NCBI RefSeq assembly: GCF_963678975.1
Contig: NC_089281.1
Coordinates: 1,738,437 to 1,802,436, forward strand
Length of the DNA stretch: 64,000 bases
Reading direction: 5' to 3'
Origin: Dysidea avara
Taxonomy: Eukaryota > Porifera > Demospongiae > Dictyoceratida > Dysideidae
Made by a program: the position numbers and the translations under genes. The first letter of the stretch is position 1; each line of letters opens with the position of its first letter. Below the pieces are notes generated by a model. It did no database searches. It worked only from the letters and a program-made list of their open reading frames with translations, and was not told the origin of the DNA. Shown in pieces: positions 12,786 to 23,759 of this stretch.

Positions 12786-13975
12786 TACTTGGGAAGAATG
12801 ATGTGATTATGATTATGATGTGATTTGGGTTGATGCCTAGAAGCCTGTACACCCACCCAACCACATACATATACATACATAAATTAGATGCAATAAACAA
12901 AAATTAGCTATGTATATATAGTCATAAAAGAATATCTTGATACCTGTGTTTTTGCATGCAACATTGCACACCATGAGTCCATGCAGTATTGACCATGCAT
13001 TTGCGTTGATGTATGCCGGAAGAAAACCTTTATCCCACTCAGATAGCTAGCTATTGACATGGAGAAGAAGAATGCAGGACTTTTATCATCTCACACTGCT
13101 TTAAATTAAAACAGCATTAATTTTGCGACTGTGTGGTGTGTGTTCATTGCTGCATATATAGCTACGACATAGAATAGTTTCTGTACTAATATACATTTTC
13201 CGTAAATCAAGTCGGGAAACGGAACTACGCTACTCATTATATAGTTTCCGGGCTAAGTCGGCTGCAGTGATCCGTCACAAAAAACTTAGCATGGACCGAC
13301 CTGTAACACTGATAGTACACAGAGACTTATGCATGCACTATACACATGATCTCCTGTAATTGTAGGAATAGGCTAAACCCAATTTAATAGAACATCTTAG
13401 CGTAGAGTAGAGTGTGGTGGATGGGAGTGCCAACTAGGGCCAGTTCTTTCTTTTAAAAAAAAGAAAAAGAAAAAGGTAATGATTGTGGTTGTAAGGTTCC
13501 ATGTAGCTACTTGTAATGGGAAATTAATAGTGAGATATAACACGAGTGGTAGTGTTTCCTAGAGTAGCCGTTTCACAGACCTGTCCACACAATGCCAGGT
13601 ACACCCGCGGACTAACCAAAACTAGTTGGTCCAAGTGGTCGAGGGTCCAGTGCATGTGGCCAACCAAGTTTGGGCCGGACCAATTTTGGATGCCAAAAAT
13701 GGTCCGGCTGGACTAAACTTGGTCAACCAAATGTGGTCCGGCTGGAATTCAAAATCGGTCCAGCCGGACCGAATTTACCCGGACCGATATTTCCGTGACA
13801 GGTAGACTTGAGTTCTGGACAGAGCCTGGTACCACTACATCACGTGCGTACTGAATGAACGCTAAATTTTTAATTATTTGCCATGTCAGGAACAGAGGAA
13901 ATTAACGCCTCGACGTGGTAACAAACCAGGTCAGCAGTGTTTATAAATTCTTAAACTTTGAGCATTGAAACTTAT
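12786..13975. other. Gene-free stretch with a GGTCCGGCTGG repeat patch
   Basis: An A-rich purine tract lies at about 13455-13478. A GC-rich patch at about 13600-13800 repeats GGTCCGGCTGGA and its complement TCCAGCCGGACC within about 200 bp. No exon is recognised. Confidence 0.4.
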
Positions 13976-14003
13976 GCAATTGGAATTTGCGAATTCCAAT
14001 TGC
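13976..14003. repeat. Perfect 12-bp-arm hairpin
   Basis: GCAATTGGAATT and AATTCCAATTGC surround a TGCG loop. It lies 17 bp left of the 63-bp palindrome. Confidence 0.85.
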
Positions 14004-14020
14004 CTACTGTCCTAGTGACC

Positions 14021-14083
14021 AAACGGTAAAGTAAATAGGCGCTTCGCGCGCAGCGCGCGAAGCGCCTATTTACTTTACCGTTT
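14021..14083. repeat. 63-bp perfect palindrome
   Basis: Two 31-bp arms (14021-14051 and 14053-14083) are exact reverse complements around a single central A. The centre is alternating GC (CGCGCGC), while the outer parts (AAACGGTAAAGTAAATAGG) are AT-rich. The mismatch-free arms mean it is recent, gene-converted or selected. The function is unknown. Confidence 0.95.
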
Positions 14084-14136
14084 GTAATATTAGACTTATA
14101 ATTGGCCCCAAATTACACGGATCTAGGACCACTAAT

Positions 14137-14995
14137 CAGTGTTGGGAGTAACGCGCTACTTATGTAACGCGTTACGTAATATTATTACTTTTGTGGTAAC
14201 AAAGTAATATAACGAAATACGCTATAAAAACAGGTAATATAACGCAAGCTACTTTACTTACAAATGTAACGCGTTACCTAAGTAATATAGTTACTGTAAC
14301 AAATCTAATATTACGTAATATTATTACTACAAGTAACGAAGTTACTAATCTCGTTAGTTATCCTCTGAGTAATGCCTAGCCACAGCGAAGTAACGAGGCC
14401 TACTGAATGAAGCTTATTCACCAGCTTCTTACTTATAACCAAAATTTGCATATTGTCCAACAGCGCAATCATGTCACGTGATAAGGTGGTAGTTTCACAC
14501 GTGACAGCTTAAGGCTGTGGACACAAAGTAATATAATTATTACAGTTACTTTATTTTATGGGTAATATGTAACGGTAACTAAATAGTTCAGTTGCAAGTA
14601 ATATGTAATATCAAGAGTTCATAATATATATATTTAGGAGAGTATCCAACGCCTGTATTACCCCTTCAAAACACACTGTGTAATAATTGTGCAACATTGT
14701 GTAACATATCCGAATATTTTAGTATAATTTCAGTAAACTCCAACACATGGCTTTGCCATGAAAGACTTGTTGATAGACGTTGATATACCAAAGCGAAGAC
14801 CTGCAAGCACTTCAAGGCCCTTATAGCTCTTGAAGCAAGTTAACACCTTTGGTGATGATGACTATTGCGTAACATTATTACACAGTGCATTTTGAAGGGG
14901 CAATACAGCTTTGGATACTCTCCTAAATAATATATATTATGTACTCTTGGTAATATGTAACTAGTTACTTTTACAAAGTAACTTGCCCAACACTG
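14137..14995. mobile_element. hAT-like element, CAGTGTTGGG ends, 8-bp target duplication
   Basis: CAGTGTTGGG at the left and CCCAACACTG at the right are perfect inverted ends, flanked by a perfect 8-bp duplication CCACTAAT (14129-14136 and 14996-15003). The interior is dominated by permutations of GTAACGCGTTAC and TAATATTATTAC. It is non-autonomous at 859 bp and is itself interrupted by the nested element at 14612-14949. Confidence 0.9.
14612..14949. mobile_element. Nested MITE with CAAGAGT ends
   Basis: The arms CAAGAGTTCATAAT and ATTATGTACTCTTG continue into an inverted TAGGAGAGTATCCAA. They are flanked by a 7-bp direct repeat, GTAATAT (14605-14611 and 14950-14956), inside the outer hAT-like element. 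Related ends occur at about 56550 and at 57059-57172. Confidence 0.75.
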
Positions 14996-15062
14996 CCACT
15001 AATGCAGTCAATAAGCAGGATATATTGATGGCCTTTAATTATGACATCATTTGTGGGGTAGT

Positions 15063-15134
15063 TGTGTTAAACAGATCAGATTAAACAGATCAGATCAGAT
15101 TAGATTAAACAGATCAGATTAAACAGATCAGATT
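15063..15134. repeat. Short tandem array of (TT)AAACAGATCAGA
   Basis: Four to five imperfect copies of a 13-15-bp AAACAGATCAGATT unit lie immediately before the dispersed repeat at 15137-15830. Confidence 0.75.
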
Positions 15135-15136
15135 AT

Positions 15137-15830
15137 TTGTGAGCATTTAAATGGTTTCTTGCCTTTTAGATATTAAAAAGTATTGTATTGTAGTAATCCA
15201 GAAGCTTCTGAAAATCCGTATCATAATTGTTAAACTAAAGTATAGGGATTAACAGCTAATCAAAGTGATGTCAAAATACATTAGAGCCTATGGCATGAAA
15301 CAATAGCTCCAATGTTATTTAGTGTTCTTTCTGTATGCATGTTACTAGGGAATAAAGCACAGAGTTGGTAATGAAACTTTATAAACTTTAAGGAGTGCTC
15401 TGCAAGACAGTCCTTGTTGGTAGTTGATACCATCTAGTGTGACATTAATATGCAGCAGAATAAATAATTTTTCACATATCACATCATTTGTGGGTGCAAT
15501 GTAGAAAGCAGGGAAGACAGACAATAGTACAAACATCAATTTTAATCTGTGAGACTTTATGATTAGATTAAGGGAAACACCACTGTCAACACTATCACAT
15601 GTGAAAACTAGGTTTACTTTTTTTGCCTAAGTAAAGTGTGTACAAAGAGAAGGTGAAAATACTGTGATTGTATCTGTTGGAAAACATGGTTTCACAGTTA
15701 AAATAAAGTATCCCACAGAAGCCATAAACTTAATTGCATACCTTGTTTGCTTATTGAGAATGGGCTTTACCCATTACTCAGCTTACTTTACATTTGGCTG
15801 TTATCATGGTCACATACGGTAATAAGACGT
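15137..15830. repeat. Dispersed repeat, related to 23760-25092
   Basis: The segment running from TATGCATGTTACTAGGG through GGAGTGCTCTGCAAGACAGTCC to ATTAAGGGAAACACCACT matches 24270-24560 plus 24981-25030, and matches 23760-24080 in inverse. The copy here lacks the hAT MITE present in the other, so it shows the unoccupied site. It has no coding potential. Confidence 0.7.
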
Positions 15831-16036
15831 GAAGACATAAAATTAATATTAATGATAAACAGCCAAGTGCATGCTCCTACATGATTATACAGACAGAATG
15901 TTGCAATCCAGCCGGTTACCATGAAATAGCATTCAAATTCTACTATACAATAAACTACAGCTTAATTATAAACTTTAGTTACTACACTACATTGCTAGTT
16001 AGCACTTTTGATATGATAGTCCTCTAGGAACAGCAG

Positions 16037-16954
16037 TCAGAATTTAGGTTTTGACAAGTGGTACAACAAGTGTGGTGGATTATCTGTAATAGTCTTTTCA
16101 AGTTTAACACTCTGGCTTGCTTTGTTATATGCAATTCGTCTCTCCTCTGTACAGTGGCATTCAATTTGGTCTATATGCAGTCCAGCAGATTTGATTTGAT
16201 CTTGAAGAAACTGATCAGTATAATAATGATCAGCAAATGCAAATATATGTGTTTTAATCCATACAGGATGTCCATTAGGTAGCTGGCTGGTATCAGTTAC
16301 TCTGTATAGGAAACCACTTTCATCAAGAGCAAATGTTGTCATTACCACGTCATCATTAAGATCTACAAGTGCTTCATTGATCTGCTCATTTGTAGGTTGT
16401 TTAGGAAGTTTAGCTAATATGGATTGAATTGTTTCTTCAATTAAAGTTTGGTTTGCTCCAGCATTGAAAAATATGCTTTCAAATGTTGATTTTGCAATAC
16501 TGACCACCACAGCTTTCCCACCTGGAGCTAGTACACGATGCAGTTCTCTGAAATGTTTGATAAATGCATCAACCTGAAGAGTGCAGGTAACAAAGAAACT
16601 CAAGGCTACATCAAATGTGTTGTCACCATATGGCATATTTGCTACATCACCCACAGAAATCTTAACATTACTAAGACCAGCAGTAGTTTGTTTAGCAAGT
16701 TCAACCATGTCTACACTGATATCAAATCCATCAACACTTTCAGCACCACACTCTGCTGCATACTTAGCCCAAATCCCAGTGCCACATCCTATGTCTAGAA
16801 CTTTCTTACCATTTCCTTGTGATTTCAAATACTCTTTAGCTGCTGGGAACAGAAAAGCTGCATTTGTTGGTTCCTGTTTAAATTTAGTAACAAACAGCTC
16901 AACTTCAACAGAATCATATTTGTCTCGATGAATTTGACTACCACTCACAGCCAT
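16037..16954 (-). CDS. Class I SAM-dependent methyltransferase (Methyltransf_11/25-like), single exon
   Basis: This intact 305-residue frame has no introns and starts MAVSGSQIHRDKYDS. Motif I, VLDIGCGTG (residues 52-60), binds S-adenosylmethionine. It is followed by DGFDIS at 75-80 (acidic ribose contact), GDVANMPYGDNTFD at 102-115 (motif III region), and a post-core strand with ELHRVLAPGGKAVVV at 137-151. The C-terminal 150 residues resemble small-molecule methyltransferases of this superfamily; the substrate cannot be told from sequence, and the protein is probably cytosolic because no signal peptide or membrane segment is seen. A BEL/Pao LTR begins 35 bp upstream of the start codon, so its original promoter has been displaced by 6 kb or replaced. 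A retrogene or horizontal origin would also explain the lack of introns. Confidence 0.9.
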   Translation of the reverse strand: MAVSGSQIHRDKYDSVEVELFVTKFKQEPTNAAFLFPAAKEYLKSQGNGKKVLDIGCGTGIWAKYAAECGAESVDGFDISVDMVELAKQTTAGLSNVKISVGDVANMPYGDNTFDVALSFFVTCTLQVDAFIKHFRELHRVLAPGGKAVVVSIAKSTFESIFFNAGANQTLIEETIQSILAKLPKQPTNEQINEALVDLNDDVVMTTFALDESGFLYRVTDTSQLPNGHPVWIKTHIFAFADHYYTDQFLQDQIKSAGLHIDQIECHCTEERRIAYNKASQSVKLEKTITDNPPHLLYHLSKPKF

Positions 16955-16989
16955 TTTAACAAAAAATCACTATCCACTGTCTGTGGAAG

Positions 16990-17190
16990 AGTCATGAACT
17001 GACTGTATTTATATTACTTTACTGTTGTAATTATAAGAGTTGTAATTCTTACGCATGCGTATATGAGTGTATGCTATGTTTTCGTACATCATGAATAGTG
17101 TATGACCTCGTTGTGTTGTATCCGCGGAATCGCTAGCCCTCCAACCCCCCGCCAATCCAGAACTTGCTGTATTGTGCGTTAGTCACGACA
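16990..17190 (+). repeat. 5' LTR of BEL/Pao element
   Basis: This 201-bp LTR ends ...TTAGTCACGACA and is followed by TTGGTGCTGTGACCAGG, a plausible tRNA primer-binding site. It is about 96% identical to the 3' copy at 22763-22961. The 5-bp target duplication GGAAG is present at 16985-16989 and 22962-22966. Confidence 0.93.
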
Positions 17191-20100
17191 TTGGTGCTGT
17201 GACCAGGATTTCCGATTGGTTTTGCTACTTTGTAACCCATCCCGCAAACGTCGTGGTACCGTGCCATTATTATTAACGGTACCCATCAAGGCAAGCCAAT
17301 CTTACTGTTGATAAGTTCTTTCTGGTATTTCTTCGCAGATGGAAGGGCTAGACAAGTTAAAGGAATCTCGAAAGGCATATCGATCCCATTTAACGCGCCT
17401 TTATGGAAAGTTGGAGGAACTGAATCTCTCGCAACCCGCGACTGAAGAGATCATTACTGCCGTTACTTCTCACCTCGACCAACTTCAGCGTAAAGCCGAA
17501 GCAATTCAACAACTCGACTCTAAGATCCAATCTATAATGGAAGAGCCATCGGACATAGAAGGTGACGTACTGGACTCATTAGACATTCAGGATACACTAA
17601 TTGAGAGAATGACTCGTCTTAAACGTTACTTAGAGAAGGCTAGAGCAACAACTGTGACTCGACTACTGAGACCACTGCCAGAACAACTGCTAGTCGTCTG
17701 CCAAAGCTTGACTTGCCAAGACACTCTGGGGACCCACTAGGCTGGCAGACTTTTTGGGACTCCTTCAAGGCTGCTGTCCATTCAAGCACGCATCTTACTG
17801 GTATTGAGAAATTCAATTATCTACGTGGACAGTTGGATGGTGAAGCTTCTAGAGCAGATAGTGGACTTACCTTAACAGATGCCAACTATGAGCAGTCAGT
17901 TGCGCTCCTAGAATCCAGATTTGGAAAGAAGCAACGCATCATTAATGCACATATGCAAGCTTTGACAGACCTTCCTACCCCTTCCAACAATGCAGCCAGT
18001 CTCTGCCAACTTTATGACACTGGAAAGCCATATACGAGGATTAGAGGCATTGGGAAAGACTAAGGATACATTTGGAGATTTTTTAATTCCTATCATCTTC
18101 AGAAGGTTACCATCAGCTGTCAGACGAAACCTTACACGTGACCACACTTCGGAGGAATGGAACATAGATGAAGTGCGCAGGGCTATAGAGAAAGAGATCA
18201 TTGTACTGGAGTCTGGTCTAGACAATCAAGGTGACAGCGGTCGATCGACCATCACAGGATCCTTTCTCACAGGAATACGTAAGGGACAGTCTGGACAGCA
18301 GTTAGCTGATAAGAGATTTGTGAGTGCTAAACCAACTTGTGTTTATTGTAAGGGACTGCACAGCTCAGCACAGTGTAATATTGTAGTGGATGTAAAAGCA
18401 CGGCTAGAGGTGGTAAAGAGGGAGAGGTTGTGTTTCAATTGTTTGGGCAGTCACAGAGCAATGAATTGTAACTCTAAGAACCGGTGTAGATTGTGCCATA
18501 AGAAGCACCATACTACTTTATGTGGAATGGACAATCCACTTATCAGTGGTGCTACAACTGTAAGACAACAGAATGTCACATCACAACCCCCACAGACCAG
18601 CCAAGCTTCACCTCCTCTAACCAGTCAAGCTCCACAAGGTTCACTGAACCCTGCTTCAAACAGTTTTGTCCCCACACAACAACACATTAGTGAATACACA
18701 ATGGCTACACAGCTCCTGCTTGTTGTTAAGCGTAACCCTCAGTGTCTATTGAAGACAGCCATTGCACTTGTTAGAGTTGGTAATAAACGCATTTCTGCAA
18801 ATGTACTATTTGATGAAGGAGCACAAAGGTCCTTTGTTACTGAAACCTTAGCTGCTCAACTAGGTGCAAGCCCACATCACAAGGAGAGCTTAGCAATTTC
18901 ATCATTTGGTGGATCAACCTCCCTTAACAATCAAGTCAGTTTGGTCAATTTTATCCTAGAAACAACTGAAGGTGACATCAAGATTTCGGCCTTAGTGGTT
19001 CCAAAAATTGCCGCACCCATCGAGAATTTTGTGAGGTCAGACTTGCACAACCTTCCTCATTTACGAGGCTTAACACTGGCTCAACCAGTTAGTTCAGCAG
19101 AGAAGTTTGAGATTTCACTCTTGTTTGGAGTAGACTATTACTGGGAGATTGTGGGAAACCATATTACTAGTACGGGGAAGAGGTCCTACTGCTATGCAGT
19201 CAAAGTTGGGATACTTACTGTCAGGACCATTACCAATACAATCAGAATCAATTGCCGGATCACTTCACTGCTACACAATGCAAACATCTAACATTGAAGT
19301 TTCTGATTATCCAGACTCGATCATGAACGATTGTTCCCCTCCTTCCCCAACCCCTCCACCAGAAACAGCCGGTAAGCCTTCAGAATCATTTTTGCTCACA
19401 TACCAAGAGAACTACATATCACGAGATACAGATGGGTCATACATCGTACGATTCCCTTGGAAGGAGAACTATCCACTCCTCCCTTCCAACCTAGCAATTT
19501 GTGACCGTCAGACAAGAGCCCTGGCCAGAAGATTAAGTCACCAACCAGGCCTGCTTCAACTTTATGGGAATATTATTGCTGATCAGCAACAGAGAAATTT
19601 TATAGAATACGCCCCAAGCCTGATTACCAAAGAAAGCCATTACATACCTCACCACCCTGTCAGAAAGAATTCTCCAACTACTCCCATACGAATTGTCTAC
19701 AACTGTAGTTGTCATCAGTCACCCAGACATGCCAGTTTGAATGACTGTAATGGTAGGTGATCCAGCTCTGACCGATCTCTGTGCAGTATTATTGAGGTTC
19801 CGTTTGCACTGCTATGCTCTGTCGACGGATATCGAGAAAGCATTTCTCCATGTGAAGCTTGACAGCCAAGATAGAGATTTTACAAGATTTTTGTGGCTAG
19901 CAGACCCCACTAACCCAGAGAGTCTGTTTATCTCATACAGATTTAAAGTTGTACTGTTTGGCTCTGTTAGTTTCCCGTTTATGCTTAACGCTACATTAGA
20001 CCTCCATCTCAAGTCATTTGATTCACCAGTGTCTCATGATATGAAGAAGAATTTGTACGTTGACAATATCATTTCAGGTTGCCAGTCAGAGGAAGAAATT

Positions 20101-22762
20101 CTGCAGTACTACACAGAATCTAGAGCCATTATGAGTGATGCCAAGTTTAACCTGCGCTTGTGGGCATCAAACAGTCCAAAACTGCAAGAACAGGCACAAC
20201 GAGATAACACATTGGATGCTGACACCACGGTCAACGTACTTGGATTGAAGTGGAACACATGCACTGACACACTATCTTTCACAATGCCAAATCAATCACT
20301 CCCCTGTGACCAAGCGAAGTGTCCTGCAAGCATCGTCCAAACAGTATGACCCTCTTGGGTGGCTATCCCCTATTACTGTTCGAGCCAAATTGTTGATGCA
20401 AGAGCTATGGAAGCAACAAGTGAGATGGGATGAACCGTTAGAAGATGACTTTATCATTAGATGGAGCCAAGTAGCTGCAGACATTGAAGGAGTTGCAGGG
20501 ATGGTGATGACACGTAGGTACTCTGTTATGTGTACTAACCAATGTGTATATTTACATGTGTTTGCTGACGCAAGTTTGAAGGCCTATGGAGCTGTAGCTT
20601 ACCTCCAGAGTGCAGACCAAGTAGATTTGTTGATGGCGAAATCCCGAGTGTCACCTCTTAAGGATACCACATTACCCAGGCTTGAATTGCGGGCAGCAGT
20701 CATAGCCGCCCACCTTGCCAAGTTTATTGTTTCCACACTACAGTCTCAATTGGGTGAAGTGAACATCAGACTGTGGAGTGACAGTCAGATTACCTTACAC
20801 TGGATATTTAGCAGTAAGCAGCTCAAACCATTTGTTGCCAACCGGGTTAAGGACATTTGCTCCCTGTTTCCTACCTCCGTGTGGGGTTACTGTCACACTG
20901 AAGATAATGCAGCTGATCTGTTGACTCGAGGCATAACACCATCTCAATTATGTTCATCGTCACTATGGTCTCGAGGTCCAGCTTGGTTAACCACAGAATC
21001 TGATTGGCCTCAATGGTCACCCTCTTCTATCCTTCATGTTAACACAGATGAGGAAGTCGAATCTACTACCGCTGTGATGAAAACAGCTACTGTCCACAAG
21101 CCAGGCGTGAATCAGTGTATCGACATCAGCAGTTACAGTACACTAACTAAGCTGTATAGGATCACTGCATATGTATTACGCTTCATTACCAACCTGAAAG
21201 CCACATCATCCAAAGTGACTGGACCACTGACCGCAACAGAGCTCAACCAATCCCAGAAACTGTGGATTACAGCTACCCAGCAAGAGATTTTCTCCAATGA
21301 ACTCACCAACCTTCAGTCCAAGTCATCTCCCCGTCTTCCTCTAGTACATCAACTCCGTCTTTACCTAAACAAGCAAGGTATCATTTGCTGCGGGGGGAGG
21401 ATACATAATGCGCCAGTTTCCCATTCAACCAAGTCCCCTTTCCTACTGCCAAGGAGACACAGGCTTACTGAACTCATTGTCCGCGATATCCATGAGAAGC
21501 ACTTTCACGCTGGAACAAACAGTACTGTAACATATATCCGACAAAGATACTGGATACCTGCTACCAGACAGTGCGTTAAGAACATATTAAGGCATTGTGT
21601 TGTGTGCCAACAAGTTATGTGGAAGCCACTACAAGGCACCCAATCCACCACCACTTCCAAAACACCGTGTACAGATGATGGAACCGTTTACAGTGACTGG
21701 TATAGACTTCACTGGAGCCTTATACATTCGAGCACCAGAAGGGGAGAATAAGGTTTATGTATGCTTATTCACGTGTGCCAGTACTAGGGCTGTTCATTTG
21801 GAAGTGGTGACGGATCTTTCAGAGGAAACGTTCCTTCAAGCCTTTCGCAGATTCTCAAGCAGGAAATCCTTGCCACGATTTGTACTGTCTGATAATGCGT
21901 CGACCTTCATGTCAGCTGCTGATGATCTGAAGGCACTGTTTGAGTCTACTGGGGTACAGGAAAGTCTAGGCAATCAAGGTGTAGAATGGAGGTTCATTCC
22001 CCACCGAGCTCCCTGGTACGGAGGCTACTGGGAACGTCTAGTCGGATTGACGAAGAATGCTATTAAGAAGACACTTGGTCGTGCTTTTGTCACACTATCC
22101 AGCTTACAGACGTTAATTGTGGAGATCGAGACTCACCTAAACAACAGGCCGTTAACATATGCTAGTACAGACCACAATGATCCGGAGCCTCTGACACCGT
22201 CACATATACTATATGGTAGAATCATCAACACTGTACCACATTCCTTGACTGATGAAGAAGAGTTAAGTGATGAGAACTTCCAAGAAGCTGGTCAAAAGCT
22301 GCATCATACCTTAAGCAAGAAGGCTAAAACTCAAGCTCTGATCATACAACACTTCTGGAGCCGGTGGAAGAAAGAATATTTGACATCTTTAAGAGAAACC
22401 CATACTACTAACACTGGTACTGATAAGGAATGAATACGGGTAGGAGATGTGGTGATAATCCATGATGATAGTCCTAGACTGAAATGGCATCTTGCAGTAG
22501 TACAGGAGTTACAACGTGGAAATGACAGTCTTGTGAGATCAGCCACGATTCGAACTGCCAATGGCTTTACTAACAGGCCCATTAGCAAGCTCTACCCACT
22601 AGAGGTCAATGCAGGAAAGAATGCAATTGAGGATGATAATGATGATCAAGTTAGCACACCAGAAGCCGAACCACTGTCATCCTCACGTCCTCCAAGATCA
22701 GCTGCAGTTAAGGCCAGAATGAGAGTCTCTGAGTGGAGTAAAATCCTACGGGGCCCGGAGGA

Positions 22763-22961
22763 TGTCATGAACTGACTGTATTTATATTACTTTACTGTTG
22801 TAATTATAAGAGTTGTAATTCTTGCACATGCGTATGAGTGTATGCTATGTTTTCGTACATCATGAATAGTGTATGACCTCGTTGTGTTGTATCTGCGGAA
22901 TCGCTAGCCCTCCAACCCCCCTCCAATCCAGAACCTGCTGTATTGTGCGTTAGTCACGACA
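22763..22961 (+). repeat. 3' LTR of BEL/Pao element
   Basis: This 199-bp LTR starts TGTCATGAAC and ends CACGACA, with TGTC/GACA as short inverted termini. The GGAAG target duplication follows it. Confidence 0.93.
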
Positions 22962-22966
22962 GGAAG

Positions 22967-23759
22967 CCAGTTATAGAATTGTTACTTTAACTTCTATGGC
23001 TTTCTAAATATGCAATATGACAATATTGCGATTCATTACTTATCACTAAGTACATTAACATTCCCTTTCTTTGATAAGGTAGTGCAATGAGTGACATTTT
23101 GAGTGTATATTCAGTAAATTACATGCACACAGAGTTTGTATGTATGACATTATGTGCCTTTTTACCTGCCTCTCACTACAAGAGGCGCAATGTAATGTGG
23201 CATACAGATTGTTGCAGCTGGTTGTACAGAGAAGCCATAACCAGTTTTGTGGGAAAGCCATGCATAAAGTGACAATAGATTATTAATTGTAAACATCTTT
23301 TCTTGCCATAGGCAGCTATACAACTCCTCTTTACTTTTCTATTATTGTTCTAGTGTACTTTCATATTGTTATCAGTGGTTGTCCAAGTAATCATAACAAC
23401 ACACAACCTTCACTGATCCTCAAGGTCATGATGCCTTTCATCTACAGGATAAAACTTTGAACATTAAGCCATTTATTGATCATTTTTTTGTAACTTTGCC
23501 TTTTCAGTAATTTTCCATAAGCAATGGTAAATATGTTCATTTAATGGGAAAGCCTTGGCATGTGCTCTTTCTTTTCCAAAAAGGCTTCCATGGGATACCT
23601 ATGAAACTACTGTATGTTTTCCAATAGCTCAAAATATTAAATGTATTAATGGCTTTCTCTTTGTATGCATGTTACTAGGGCATTATATTGATAACTGCTA
23701 TAAAGCTTTAATTTATTAACTGTAAGGAGTGTTCCAAAATGGGGGAGATGAAGGGCTCT
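22967..23759. other. Gene-free stretch
   Basis: This is the pre-insertion flank of the methyltransferase gene, followed by the beginning of a dispersed repeat. No exon or motif is recognised. The original promoter of the methyltransferase would be expected at its left edge. Confidence 0.35.

Larger units (their letters stand above)
16990..22961 (+). mobile_element. BEL/Pao LTR retrotransposon (fossil)
   Basis: The element is complete in outline. In order it holds the 5' LTR, primer-binding site, gag region (about 17.3-18.6 kb) with a Pao-type Cys/His knuckle cluster near 18.34-18.53 kb, aspartic protease (about 18.8 kb, LFDEGAQRSFV), reverse transcriptase (about 19.8-20.1 kb, with LYVDNIISG at the active site), RNase H (about 20.5-20.9 kb), integrase (about 21.4-22.3 kb: HCVVCQQ zinc region, then a catalytic core with FVLSDNAS), and 3' LTR. 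The gene order and the Pao-type peptidase identify BEL/Pao. The reading frame is interrupted about half a dozen times, so the copy is dead, but the LTR identity of about 96% and the clean target duplication make it fairly young. It is inserted just upstream of the methyltransferase, in the opposite orientation. Confidence 0.93.

Noticed and set aside
16058-16931. Plus-strand ORFs of 74-116 codons opposite the methyltransferase
   Set aside because: Antisense shadows of an intact, motif-bearing gene.
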